22,846 nucleotides of DNA from Litorimonas sp963922935. GTDB taxonomy: Bacteria > Pseudomonadota > Alphaproteobacteria > Caulobacterales > Maricaulaceae. The position numbers and the translations under genes are program-made. Shown in pieces: positions 14,487-22,536 of this stretch. Position 1 is the first letter of the stretch. Each line of letters starts with the position of its first letter. Location: the NCBI GenBank assembly GCA_963922935.1, contig CAWUKE010000014.1:1-22846 (forward strand). The letters are read 5' to 3'. Under the pieces are notes generated by a model that ran no database searches, was not told the DNA's origin, and saw only the letters and a list, made by a program, of their open reading frames with translations.

Positions 14487-15344
14487 CTAAGGCATACCAA
14501 CGCCACGATAGGCTTCGACAATGTCGTAAAACTCTCGCCCGTCTAAGGCTAAGTCTGCGGCCTTTGCTGCTTCAACAATCCGCGCAGGCGTTTGAGTGCC
14601 GACGATCGGAACGACGTGGGCACCGACAGTTTGAATGAAGGCTAGTGCCACTTGGGTCGGCGTCAAATTTTTGGCCTTTGCGATCCGATTAACGACGTCT
14701 TGAACGAGACCGTTCTTTGTAAACAGACGCCCACCGCCTAACGGGCTCCAAGCCAAGATAGTGGCGGAGAGTTCATCGGCCAGATCAAGAGTGCCGTCTG
14801 TAATCGGGTCTTGGTGCAACGGACTAAATTCGGGCTGGAGCGTCGCTAGCGGCGCTTTCAGGTGAGCGACGAGAGCGCGCGTCTGTGCCGGGGTAAAGTT
14901 TGAGACGCCCACGGCCCCAACTTTTCCGCTCGCGACCATGGCGTCCAATGTCTCGGCCAGGTCCGCCATGGACACTGTCAGATCAGGCCGATGGATTTGA
15001 TAGAGATCGACATGTTCGACTCGCAGACGTTCCAGCGACGCGTCGAGCGCGTTCATGAGATAGGGTCGCGAACTGTCATAGGGCCGCTTCGCGTCAATGC
15101 CGCCTTTTGTTAGCAAAACCATCTGATCCCGCAGAGACGGGTCGGCCTTTAAAACCTCGCCAAGCACCACTTCGGCCCCGCCAAAACCGGATGGCGCGTC
15201 GAGGCCATAAATATCGGCGGTATCGATGGCGGTCATGCCAGCGTCCAGAGCCGTACGGATCAGGCGATCAGCGTCTTCAACAGAGTTGGTCGCAAAGCGC
15301 CAGCAGCCATAAGCAATACCGCGCAGCCCATCAGAGAGTTTCAT
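14487..15344 (-). CDS. Aldo/keto reductase, YdhF-type
   Basis: 285 residues from the ATG at 15344, which forms an ATGA overlap with the GST stop. An upstream in-frame ATG at 15515 would lie within the GST gene and add non-homologous sequence. The AKR tetrad is visible: D41 and Y46 in TAIDTADIYG, K80 in LLTKGG, H118 in LYQIHRPD. GKVGAVGVSNFTPAQ, SPLHQDPITDGTLD and AWSPLGGGRLF closely follow E. coli YdhF (AKR11-like). It reduces carbonyl compounds with NADPH in the cytoplasm. Coupling to a glutathione transferase suggests detoxification of reactive aldehydes or similar electrophiles, by inference. Confidence 0.92.
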   Translation of the reverse strand: MKLSDGLRGIAYGCWRFATNSVEDADRLIRTALDAGMTAIDTADIYGLDAPSGFGGAEVVLGEVLKADPSLRDQMVLLTKGGIDAKRPYDSSRPYLMNALDASLERLRVEHVDLYQIHRPDLTVSMADLAETLDAMVASGKVGAVGVSNFTPAQTRALVAHLKAPLATLQPEFSPLHQDPITDGTLDLADELSATILAWSPLGGGRLFTKNGLVQDVVNRIAKAKNLTPTQVALAFIQTVGAHVVPIVGTQTPARIVEAAKAADLALDGREFYDIVEAYRGVGMP

Positions 15345-16000
15345 CGTTCGAAATCCTTTGCGTCGTCTGTCGCGCGTTGCCAAGCGGGTCGCGCCATATG
15401 CCGTTTGATATAGTCGCGCAATGGCCCGTGTCGGCCCATGCCATAAGCGCGCATCCAGTTCACATTTTGCGCCGTGATGCAGTCCACAGCGGTAAATTGA
15501 TCGCCGCACATCCACTCATGATCGGCCAAGCGTGCTTCCAACTGTGGGATCATCTCGCGTTCGATTTTGTCGCGATTAAAGGCAGCGATAGCGGGGCTTC
15601 TGACACTTTCGGGAAAGAGCGTCTCATTAAGCCGAATTTGCCATAAGGACATGTCCAAATGGGTCGCTTGGAAAAACATAGCTTGCAGATAATCGGCTCG
15701 CGCAACCGTGTCTATGACAGCCGGGGCGAGTTTAGCCTCGGGGAAGGCGTCGGCGAGGAAGATCATCATAGCGCCGGATTCGATCAGTAGCTGTGACGTG
15801 CCATCGGCATAATCAATGTCGAGGACAGGGACGGCATGGTTTGGATTGCGCGCGAGGTGCGCTTCGCTCATCCCTTCACCACGCAGCATATCCACTTTGA
15901 CGATGGTATGATCGACGCCCAGTTCTTCTAAAAGATACCGGACCCGCAAAGACCGCGACAGGGGATAGTGATAAAGGGTGATATGCTTAATCTTGGTCAT
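15341..16000 (-). CDS. Glutathione S-transferase
   Basis: 219 residues. The N-terminal thioredoxin-like domain starts KHITLYHYPLSRSLRVRYLL, with the serine of the PLSRS loop as the likely thiol-activating residue. NHAVPVLDID (cis-proline) and QLLIESGAMMIFLADAF form the glutathione-binding segment. The helical C-terminal domain includes MCGDQFTAVDCITAQNVNWM, the N-capping box typical of GSTs. It conjugates or reduces electrophiles with glutathione. It is the first gene of a two-gene unit with the aldo/keto reductase, and it starts only 28 bp from a divergent gene. TATGCT 7 bases upstream of the ATG could be the -10 box of a leaderless mRNA. Unrelated in subclass to the yghU-type gene. Confidence 0.93.
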   Translation of the reverse strand: MTKIKHITLYHYPLSRSLRVRYLLEELGVDHTIVKVDMLRGEGMSEAHLARNPNHAVPVLDIDYADGTSQLLIESGAMMIFLADAFPEAKLAPAVIDTVARADYLQAMFFQATHLDMSLWQIRLNETLFPESVRSPAIAAFNRDKIEREMIPQLEARLADHEWMCGDQFTAVDCITAQNVNWMRAYGMGRHGPLRDYIKRHMARPAWQRATDDAKDFER

Positions 16001-16028
16001 CGTCGCAGCATAGGCTAGTCACCCTTTG

Positions 16029-16370
16029 ATGCACTATCTGTTTTCGTATGGCACGCTGCAAACTTTGGCGGTTCAAGAAGAAGTCTTTGGCGCAGCTATA
16101 GAGGGCGAGCCGGATGCACTGGTCGGATTTTTCCAGGCGATGGTAGAGATTACGGATCCTGACGTTCTGGCTTTGTCTGGGGAGCGGTTTCATCCGATTG
16201 TCTCACAGACCCACGATCCATCAGACCGCGTTAGCGGAACGGTCTTTGCCCTGACAGAAGAGCAATTACGTCGGGCCGATGCCTATGAAGTCGATGATTA
16301 TGAGCGGACAAAAGTCAGCCTCGCCAGTGGTCGGACGGCTTGGCTCTATGTGGCGAAGACATCGTCGTAA
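16029..16370 (+). CDS. Gamma-glutamylcyclotransferase-like (AIG2/GGCT) protein
   Basis: 113 residues from the ATG at 16029; a TTG one codon earlier is possible. The substrate-binding signature YGTL is at 7-10 (FSYGTLQ), and the acidic catalytic residue is E87 in ADAYEVDDYERTKV. GTVFALTEEQLRRAD is the conserved helix before it. GGCT-fold enzymes cyclise gamma-glutamyl amines to 5-oxoproline; small bacterial members mostly have undefined substrates. A link to glutathione turnover is attractive given the divergent GST 28 bp away. No Shine-Dalgarno sequence is seen. The end converges on the TRIC-type gene 6 bp away. Confidence 0.88.
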   Translation: MHYLFSYGTLQTLAVQEEVFGAAIEGEPDALVGFFQAMVEITDPDVLALSGERFHPIVSQTHDPSDRVSGTVFALTEEQLRRADAYEVDDYERTKVSLASGRTAWLYVAKTSS

Positions 16371-16375
16371 GCGCT

Positions 16376-16984
16376 TTATCCGCGTCGTTTCGGCAAAGAC
16401 AGGCCATAGCGAAGGGCCGCTGCCCGGATTGCAAAGCCTATGGTAAACCCAATTCCAGTGGCTAGGGACGGCGAGAGACCAAATTCTATAGAGAGGCAGA
16501 AAGCGAGTGCCCCAAGTAGGGCTGCGGTCGCGTAAATATCTTCTTTCAGCAGAAGCGGTTCACGATCGGCCACGATATCGCGAAGCAGCCCACCAGCGGA
16601 AGCCGTCACCCCACCCATAATCACCGCGATGGCGATGCTATGACCAAGCGCGAGGGTCTTCGCCGCACCTGTCACGGCGAAGATGGCAAGACCCACGGCA
16701 TCCGCCCAACGCATGGGTTTAAAGCCTTCCGCCGCATCCGTGAAAAAGAAAGCGAGAAGGGCGCCCAAGCCAACCATCGCGAGCGACCAGCCGTCCGTGA
16801 GCCAAAAAACATCTGTATCCAGGATCAAATCACGCAAGGTTCCGCCACCTAAAGCGGGCAGGAACGACAAAACAAGGACGCCTAAAATATCCATCCTCGC
16901 TCTTACGGCGACAACGCCACCACTGACCGCAAAAACAAGGACGCCAAAACGGTCCAAGACAGTCAGAAGTAGCTCAAAGCCCAT
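16376..16984 (-). CDS. TRIC-type / UPF0126 integral membrane protein
   Basis: 202 residues from the ATG at 16984 (MGFELLL). An upstream ATG at 17020 adds a polar extension and is less likely. Seven hydrophobic helices form two similar halves, each with the family GG-x-LRD motif: PALGGGTLRDLILD near 45-58 and TASAGGLLRDIVAD near 128-141. Homologues form homotrimeric K+-permeable channels (TRIC family, bacterial YadS/YicG type) in the inner membrane, although physiological roles in bacteria are unclear. The C-terminus is basic (LPKRRG). It is monocistronic by context, convergent with the GGCT-like gene. A 193-bp gap to ppc follows, in which I see nothing beyond a weak GCAGC/GCTGC stem at 17154-17175 after the ppc stop. 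Confidence 0.9.
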   Translation of the reverse strand: MGFELLLTVLDRFGVLVFAVSGGVVAVRARMDILGVLVLSFLPALGGGTLRDLILDTDVFWLTDGWSLAMVGLGALLAFFFTDAAEGFKPMRWADAVGLAIFAVTGAAKTLALGHSIAIAVIMGGVTASAGGLLRDIVADREPLLLKEDIYATAALLGALAFCLSIEFGLSPSLATGIGFTIGFAIRAAALRYGLSLPKRRG

Positions 16985-17177
16985 GTCAGGACATGTCTTT
17001 CCTTTAGAGCCTGAATACAAGCATCATCTTGGATTTAGCGTCTTTGGGTTCGCTGTAGCTATCATCCTTTACGGCTGATGGCTCTGCGTCTTTTAAGGCT
17101 GGGTTGAGTTCCGATTATTGTTGAATGAACGCGGTTGCTACGATTTTACAAGACGCAGCAGACATCAAGCGGCTGCC

Positions 17178-19970
17178 TTAGCCAAAGGCGTCATAATGGT
17201 GGGTTACCGCCACTGTAATCTGTCGGACGAGATCCCGCGCGCGGGCCAGCGGTTTAATCACGGTTTCCGTAATATGCGCAAAGCCTGATGTTTCGGGCAG
17301 GTCTGTGGCCTCAGTCAGTTCGCGGGTCCAATCCAGCGACGCGACCTGCTCTGGATAGCGAGCAGACAACGCGTCTAAAATCTCATCGATTTGGAAAGTC
17401 TGCAGGCGTTGCAGCACGGACAGGCGGGACGTTTCACTATCGCTGACAACTGGAAGCTCTGTCGCGATAATCATCATTTTCATAATCACAGACAGACGCA
17501 GCGCATGCAGCACGGTCAGCACGTCATTCCCTGCCGGGCTCTCGAATTGCTTGAGCGTATCAAACAAATCCAAACGCAGACGGTTTGAAAGGTCCATAAT
17601 CTGACTGCGCCATGGGCTGCTCATCAGCGTTTCTGAAATCACCATGGATTTGTGGGCGAGAAAGGGCTCCTCGCCCGATAAGGCTCTGGCGACCCAAAAG
17701 CCGGGATCAAATAGCCGTCCATAGCTCGTCAGAATAGATAAATTCGTCCGTTCCAGAGTTGTGCTGACCATTTGGAAAATGGATCGTGCGCGGGCCGAAT
17801 TTTGCAGTAGGGCCTCGAACTTTTCTGGATCAATCGCGGTCGCCCGCCCGACGCCGTAGAACAGATTGGCGTGGCTTCCAAACTGCTGCAGGATCGCATT
17901 ATGCGGAATAGCGCGAAGCTGTCGCGGATTAAACGTATCCGCCCCCGCGCCAGAGGCGGCCCGCTTCACGGCCCGGCTCCCCGTTGGGATCAATAGATTT
18001 TGCCCGAAACCACCCAGAATGGAGACATAGTCTGGGTCCGCGTAAAGCTGTTCCTGTGCGTTTTGAATGGTGCGGTAAAGGTCCCAGGAAAAATCCCGTT
18101 CTGTGTAAAACGGGTCGTCTTCGGCCTCAATTCGATTGGCAAAGCGTGCCTGGATCAAGCTCAGGACCGTTCCTTCGGCCAGTTCTGGGGTTTGGAACCA
18201 TAAAAACCCATCGCCGCCTTGGAAGCTCGTTTCATGGGTCAGTGACAGATCACGCTTTTCAAATTGGCGGATAGCGTAAGGGCTCATCGCATAGTCGACA
18301 CGCTCCTGAATGGTGCCAGGATGGCCGCCGCGACCTAGACCTTCGCCATGCGTGTTAAAGATAAGCGCCGTGACGCCGTCGACATCTGCTTTTTCCAATT
18401 GGGGCGCGAACTGGCTTTGGACGCGTTCAATCGCCAGCGTGGCGGGAAGCTGGCCCATAAAGCGACCGGCGTCAGAAAACCCAGTCTGTATCGCCAGAAC
18501 GCCGCGTCTCTCGACATATTCACGGTAGGCGGGGTTTGCGAGCATTTTGGCAATGATCCGCCCGCCATTGTTGAGCGCATCATTCGTCTCGAAAAGGGGA
18601 CTGATATCAATATGATCCGCAACCCCGTAAAGCTTCGCGAGGTAAAGCGCCCCCAGGGGAACGAGCTGATCTTCCGTTTCCGCGATCAGCAGACGTATGG
18701 GCACACCCGCGTCGATATAGTGATGGATCTGCGCAATCAGGATCATTTTTTCATGCGCTGTTGAGCGCTCAAGGGCGAGGCTCGCAAAGTTAACCGGGCG
18801 CTCTTTCGCAGCCTGTGTCAGTTCGGTTGCGCGTTTGATCAGGGTGCGATTGTCACCACCGTCCTTCAGGCCAAATGCGGCCCGCATTGCGGCAATAATG
18901 TGCCGGGCATTCACACGGAAATGGATGCGTGACGTGCCGAGACCAAAGGCCTGCATTCTCGCCTTTAGCACCATCAAATCGAGCGCTGTCTCACCGCTGG
19001 CTTTTTCGACCGCCGCATCGATGAGGGGAAACAGAGTTGCGATGTTCAGAAGTCGACGCTCTGATTTCCGAGTCAGATTGTTTGCTGCCGCAACGAGATT
19101 TTCTGGAACATTAATATCAGCTTCGAACAATGACAGATCTCGCTTAGCCGAGGCGAGGCCGTCTTGTAAGCGTTCCGCGAGTTCAGAAAGGGTTGCGCCC
19201 TTTGCGGTGAGGCGCTCAGCCTCTGAGAGATAGCGGGCAATCATGTCCCGCTTTTCGGTCAAGCGAATACGGAGCGCATCGCCCCAGCTAATATCAGTAC
19301 GCCCATCAATATCATAGCCCACCCAAGAATAGGCATCGGCGAGATGTAGGCTTAGGTTCGTCCATTGATCCGGAAAGGCGTCCCGCGCGACAGAAAGCAC
19401 GATGCGGTTCGCCGTGTCCAACGCATCGGCAATGCGCTCTAGAGCGGCTTGCGTGTCCTCATGTTCTTCAAGAAGCGTCGGGGCACGTTTGGGAAGATAA
19501 GGAAAAGTCTTTAATGCCTCGACGGCCTTTTTAGGCGTTTCGTCAGCAGACGCGATGTCGCCCAAGACCTTGCGGATGTCGCGAGATAGGGAGAATGTCG
19601 GGTGGGCCGTTAGAACAATCCCTAAAGCTGGATGTTGCGCCCATTGTTGAAACGCGTCCCAGCCTTCATTCGCTTTTGTCTCTGCGAGGCTTTGGACGGA
19701 GGCTCGAATATCCTCAATTTTATCAAGACCCGCTCTTTGACGGAGACGTCTGGCGCGGGCGATTGCGGCCTCGTCACTATATTGCTTCACCAGCGCTTCA
19801 ATATCGCGGAAGGCGATAGAGCGGTCTTCGACTTCGCGACTAATATCGTAGGCAAGCCGTTTGACGGGGTTGCTTTGCGGGTCGGATTTTAAGCCGTCCG
19901 CATGCGCTTGAAGCTGTTGATGGAGCCGCTCGCGCAAGGCCTTCGGTGTGGCTTTAGCGTAGCGGGTCAT
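17178..19970 (-). CDS. ppc: Phosphoenolpyruvate carboxylase, divergent type
   Basis: 930 residues; typical bacterial enzymes are about 880-930. It makes oxaloacetate from PEP and bicarbonate. The fold is recognisable along its length: VLTAHPTFSLSR (H123, catalytic histidine region), WVGYDIDGRTD in place of GGDRDGNP, SPLFETNDALNNG (E461, metal), QTGFSDAGRFMG (D500, metal), GLGRGGHPG and LRAIP. Oddities: the mobile catalytic loop, normally HGRGGxxGRGG, reads FNTHGEGLGRGGHPG (residues 538-551), so the first arginine (E. coli R581) is replaced by histidine. The protein also lacks the C-terminal QNTG, ending HHYDAFG. Second gene behind gap, 8 bp apart. Activity is likely but not certain. Confidence 0.8.
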   Translation of the reverse strand: MTRYAKATPKALRERLHQQLQAHADGLKSDPQSNPVKRLAYDISREVEDRSIAFRDIEALVKQYSDEAAIARARRLRQRAGLDKIEDIRASVQSLAETKANEGWDAFQQWAQHPALGIVLTAHPTFSLSRDIRKVLGDIASADETPKKAVEALKTFPYLPKRAPTLLEEHEDTQAALERIADALDTANRIVLSVARDAFPDQWTNLSLHLADAYSWVGYDIDGRTDISWGDALRIRLTEKRDMIARYLSEAERLTAKGATLSELAERLQDGLASAKRDLSLFEADINVPENLVAAANNLTRKSERRLLNIATLFPLIDAAVEKASGETALDLMVLKARMQAFGLGTSRIHFRVNARHIIAAMRAAFGLKDGGDNRTLIKRATELTQAAKERPVNFASLALERSTAHEKMILIAQIHHYIDAGVPIRLLIAETEDQLVPLGALYLAKLYGVADHIDISPLFETNDALNNGGRIIAKMLANPAYREYVERRGVLAIQTGFSDAGRFMGQLPATLAIERVQSQFAPQLEKADVDGVTALIFNTHGEGLGRGGHPGTIQERVDYAMSPYAIRQFEKRDLSLTHETSFQGGDGFLWFQTPELAEGTVLSLIQARFANRIEAEDDPFYTERDFSWDLYRTIQNAQEQLYADPDYVSILGGFGQNLLIPTGSRAVKRAASGAGADTFNPRQLRAIPHNAILQQFGSHANLFYGVGRATAIDPEKFEALLQNSARARSIFQMVSTTLERTNLSILTSYGRLFDPGFWVARALSGEEPFLAHKSMVISETLMSSPWRSQIMDLSNRLRLDLFDTLKQFESPAGNDVLTVLHALRLSVIMKMMIIATELPVVSDSETSRLSVLQRLQTFQIDEILDALSARYPEQVASLDWTRELTEATDLPETSGFAHITETVIKPLARARDLVRQITVAVTHHYDAFG

Positions 19971-19978
19971 TCAATCTC

Positions 19979-20989
19979 CTATAGGAATTTCGCCATAGCG
20001 CGGGCTGTATCGAGCATACGGTTCGAAAAGCCCCATTCATTATCATACCAAGACAGAACGCGTGCAAGACGTTCGCCCATCACAACCGTTTCGCCCAACA
20101 TGACCGAAGAACTGTGCGGATCATGATTGAAGTCGATCGAAACGGTCGGATCAGAAACGGTCTGCAAGATCCCATTGAGGTGGGTCTGCTCTGCTGCCTC
20201 GAAGGCGGCGTTGATCGCCTCAACGGACACATCTTTTTCTGTGTTTACGACCAGATCAACGACCGAGACGTTCGGCGTTGGGACGCGAATGGCTTTGCCG
20301 TCCAGTTTGCCGTCCAGTTCCGGCATGACGAGGCCAATCGCTTTTGCGGCGCCCGTGCTGGTTGGGATCATGGAAAGGGCAGCGGCGCGACCGCGATTAA
20401 AGTCTTTCCGGTGGACACCATCCAAAGTGGGCTGATCGCCCGTGTAAGCATGGACGGTTGTCATGAAGCCTGTTTCAATCCCGAAACTGTCCTGCAGGAC
20501 TTTCGCTACGGGTGCCAAAGCATTCGTCGTGCAGGACCCGTTCGATACGACATGATCCTCTGCGGTGAGGGCATCTTCGTTCACGCCGAAAACAATCGTT
20601 TTATCCGCATTTTTACCAGGCGCAGAGATCAGAACGCGTTTTGCGCCAGCTTCCAAGTGTTTCGCGGCGGCGTCCCGGGCCGTAAATATGCCCGTACATT
20701 CCATGACGACATCGACGTTATTATCGCCCCAGCTCTGGTCTTCGAGGTCCCGGATGCTTGTCACTTCAATTGGGCCCTGACCAATGTCGATTGATGTATC
20801 GGTCACAGTGACTGTACCCGGGTAGCGCCCATGAACGCTGTCATATTTAAGCAGGTGCGCCAGGTTTTCAGGCGATGAAAGATCGTTGATGGCCACGACC
20901 TGCATATCTGTATCGCCGCGTTCTTGCAGAGCGCGGAGGATGTTGCGCCCAATGCGGCCAAATCCGTTAATAGCAATACGCGTGGTCAT
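19979..20989 (-). CDS. gap: Glyceraldehyde-3-phosphate dehydrogenase
   Basis: 336 residues, full length. NAD-binding fold at the start: RIAINGFGRIGRNILRAL, then AINDLSSPENLAHLLKYDSV, the Asp type favouring NAD. Catalytic C153 sits in VSNGSCTTNALAP and H180 in MTTVHAYTGDQ. The substrate loop GRAAALSMIPTSTGAAKAIG and the terminal SWYDNEWGFSNRM are intact. The cysteine usually found four residues after C153 is alanine, as in many homologues, and HRKDFNRGRAA departs slightly from HxDLRRARAA. It is first in a two-gene unit with ppc, preceded by a promoter that overlaps a 14-bp palindrome. It acts in the cytoplasm in glycolysis and gluconeogenesis. Confidence 0.97.
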   Translation of the reverse strand: MTTRIAINGFGRIGRNILRALQERGDTDMQVVAINDLSSPENLAHLLKYDSVHGRYPGTVTVTDTSIDIGQGPIEVTSIRDLEDQSWGDNNVDVVMECTGIFTARDAAAKHLEAGAKRVLISAPGKNADKTIVFGVNEDALTAEDHVVSNGSCTTNALAPVAKVLQDSFGIETGFMTTVHAYTGDQPTLDGVHRKDFNRGRAAALSMIPTSTGAAKAIGLVMPELDGKLDGKAIRVPTPNVSVVDLVVNTEKDVSVEAINAAFEAAEQTHLNGILQTVSDPTVSIDFNHDPHSSSVMLGETVVMGERLARVLSWYDNEWGFSNRMLDTARAMAKFL

Positions 20990-21050
20990 AATCTGTCCCT
21001 AAAGCACACAGGTCTTCTGTGGACCTTTCCGTCATGATGATCTGCAACGG

Positions 21051-21078
21051 CCAATAAAGCCACTGACAGCGCTGTCAA
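21051..21078 (-). promoter_or_regulatory. Promoter of gap-ppc
   Basis: On the minus strand a perfect TTGACA (21078-21073) is followed, after 16 bp, by TATTGG (21056-21051). The start of transcription would be near 21044, giving a leader of about 55 nt before the ATG at 20989. The leader contains a small CACAG/CTGTG stem. The -35 is strong and the -10 is loose. Identified by eye only. Confidence 0.5.
21064..21077. promoter_or_regulatory. 14-bp perfect palindrome, LacI-like operator over the gap -35 box
   Basis: TGACAGCGCTGTCA is perfectly symmetric with a central CG step, the usual geometry of LacI/GalR-family operators for sugar genes in proteobacteria. Five of its bases form most of the TTGACA -35 box on the minus strand, so a bound repressor would block RNA polymerase. 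No regulator gene is present in the window. Confidence 0.6.
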
Positions 21079-21151
21079 TCTACCTGCGGCATTTCATCCC
21101 GTTCACGAACAAATCTGCCTTGAGGATCAACCGCACCTCTGTGGACTACGT

Positions 21152-22060
21152 ATGGTAGTTATGCACGACATCGTTAAGTCAAGCGAGAGTGTTGGGGAGG
21201 CGGAGAAATTTTCGCTTTCAGATCCGACTAAGACGCCCGACAACATTGTTGCGCGTGTGCGTCGTATGACGCCTCATTTAAATCCAGCCGATAGGGCTAT
21301 ATCCCCTTATAAAGGAGGATATGACGAGGCTTTATATGCTCTGTCTGATCTCGCTCCTGTCCAATATGGTCGAACCCGCAATCATCTGGACGGCGCGGTC
21401 ACACGGCTTTCCCCCTACATTAGGCACGGGGTTGTGGCGCTCGCAGACGTTAGAGATCGCGCGCTGGATCAGGTCTCGCGTAAAAATGATGCGGAGAAAT
21501 TGATTCAACAGCTGGCATGGCGCGATTATTGGGCACGCGTCTACGCTAAAATTGGCGATGATATTTGGTCCGATATTGAAGACTACAAGACGGGCTTTAC
21601 GGCGGATAGCTATGCGGATGACCTGCCTGAGGACATTCTCAACGCGACGACAGACAGCGCGGCGATAAACCACTTCTTGCGAGAGCTTTACGAAACAGGA
21701 TGGATACACAATCACGCTCGGCTCTATCTCGCCGGATATATCTGCCACTTCCGCCGCATTAAGTGGCAGGCTGGGGCGCGTTTATTCCTATCCCATCTGG
21801 TCGATGGCGATATCGCCTCTAATAATCTGTCTTGGCAGTGGGCGGCATCAACGTTTTCGCACAAGCCCTATTTCTTCAATCTAGAAAATCTTCAGACCTT
21901 TTGTGGTGACGACGTCGATACGTCTTACAAGAATAATAAGAGCCTCGCCGGGTCCTATGAAGATCTGCATATGCGGCTTTTCCCGCTGCTGCCGCCGCGC
22001 CAACCCGCATCTAATTCGGTGACAAATAGTAGGCGCCGTAAAAAGCGGGCGCATCATTAA
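21152..22060 (+). CDS. Photolyase/cryptochrome FAD-binding domain protein (lacks the N-terminal antenna domain)
   Basis: 302 residues versus 450-500 for a whole photolyase. Only the helical FAD domain is present: LSPYIRHGVVALADV (86-100), LAWRDYWARVY (121-131), TGWIHNHARLYLAGYI (W184, N187, R190), DGDIASNNLSWQWAAS (D220, N225, W228, W230) and FSHKPYFFNLENLQTF. These cover the usual flavin-binding residues, and tryptophans for electron transfer are available. The protein starts about 40 residues before the conserved part and has a basic tail, RRRKKRAHH. The start may be 21152 or the ATG at 21161. The next gene, with no gap, resembles the missing N-terminal alpha/beta domain. It could repair DNA lesions or act as a photoreceptor. 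The lesion type is unknown. Confidence 0.87.
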   Translation: MVVMHDIVKSSESVGEAEKFSLSDPTKTPDNIVARVRRMTPHLNPADRAISPYKGGYDEALYALSDLAPVQYGRTRNHLDGAVTRLSPYIRHGVVALADVRDRALDQVSRKNDAEKLIQQLAWRDYWARVYAKIGDDIWSDIEDYKTGFTADSYADDLPEDILNATTDSAAINHFLRELYETGWIHNHARLYLAGYICHFRRIKWQAGARLFLSHLVDGDIASNNLSWQWAASTFSHKPYFFNLENLQTFCGDDVDTSYKNNKSLAGSYEDLHMRLFPLLPPRQPASNSVTNSRRRKKRAHH

Positions 22061-22495
22061 ATGTCTTCGACTTCGACACAAACAAGTCGCGACGTCATCT
22101 GGGTGCATCTGGATGCCTTATCGCGACGTCATCCTGTCTTTGAAGCGGCGCCAGAAGCGCGCGCCGTCTTTATTTGGGACGCGGAAGACCTTGCGCGGCG
22201 CGGCTGGACCCTCAAACGCTGCGTCTTTGTCATGGAATGCGTGGAAGCGATGGGTGTTGAGGTTCTGGAAGGGCCAGCTGCTAAGATCTTGGAGTCCTTA
22301 CAGGCGGAACGTATTTTTTTCGCGAAGACGGCCGACCCCGCGTTGCGGTCCGCTGTGAGAGGTCTGAAAGCGGAAACGATTTCTGTCGCCGCCAGATCCT
22401 TTACAGATGTCCCACGCGATACAGATACGGGACGATTTTTCCGCTTTTGGAACAAGGCCAGACGCTCTGCCATGTCGCCAACAGTGGAACAGTAA
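22061..22495 (+). CDS. Stand-alone photolyase N-terminal-like alpha/beta domain
   Basis: 144 residues, starting on the base after the previous TAA. The order of elements matches the Rossmann-like antenna domain of photolyases: a first strand DVIWVHLDALSRRHPVFEAA where photolyases have VWFRRDLRxxDHPAL, then ARAVFIWDAED (compare VFVLDP), helix LKRCVFVMECVEAMGVEVLE (compare the LRAL helix), PAAKILESLQAERIFF (compare VL..L....GA..V), then ETISVAARSFTDVPRDTDTG and FFRFWNKARR, which mirrors VFTPFWRAW. It is too short to bind FAD alone. Identity to true photolyase domains is low, so this is a fold-level and context-level call. It probably partners the preceding gene as a split protein. Confidence 0.65.
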   Translation: MSSTSTQTSRDVIWVHLDALSRRHPVFEAAPEARAVFIWDAEDLARRGWTLKRCVFVMECVEAMGVEVLEGPAAKILESLQAERIFFAKTADPALRSAVRGLKAETISVAARSFTDVPRDTDTGRFFRFWNKARRSAMSPTVEQ

Positions 22496-22536
22496 ATCCC
22501 GGTGTCATCTCCCAGACGGTCTGATACGACGCGCGC

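Noticed and set aside
14487..15515. 342-residue version of the aldo/keto reductase
   Set aside because: The extra 57 N-terminal residues overlap the GST coding region, and the family start matches the ATG at 15344, which forms an ATGA overlap.
20114..20794. 226-codon plus-strand open frame opposite gap
   Set aside because: Fully antisense to a textbook GAPDH gene. Its translation has no domain-like pattern. The long frame reflects codon bias on the other strand.
21101..21110. GTTCACGAAC as a possible LexA site upstream of the photolyase-like gene
   Set aside because: Alphaproteobacterial LexA boxes are GTTC-N7-GTTC direct repeats or the GAAC equivalent. This short inverted word does not fit.
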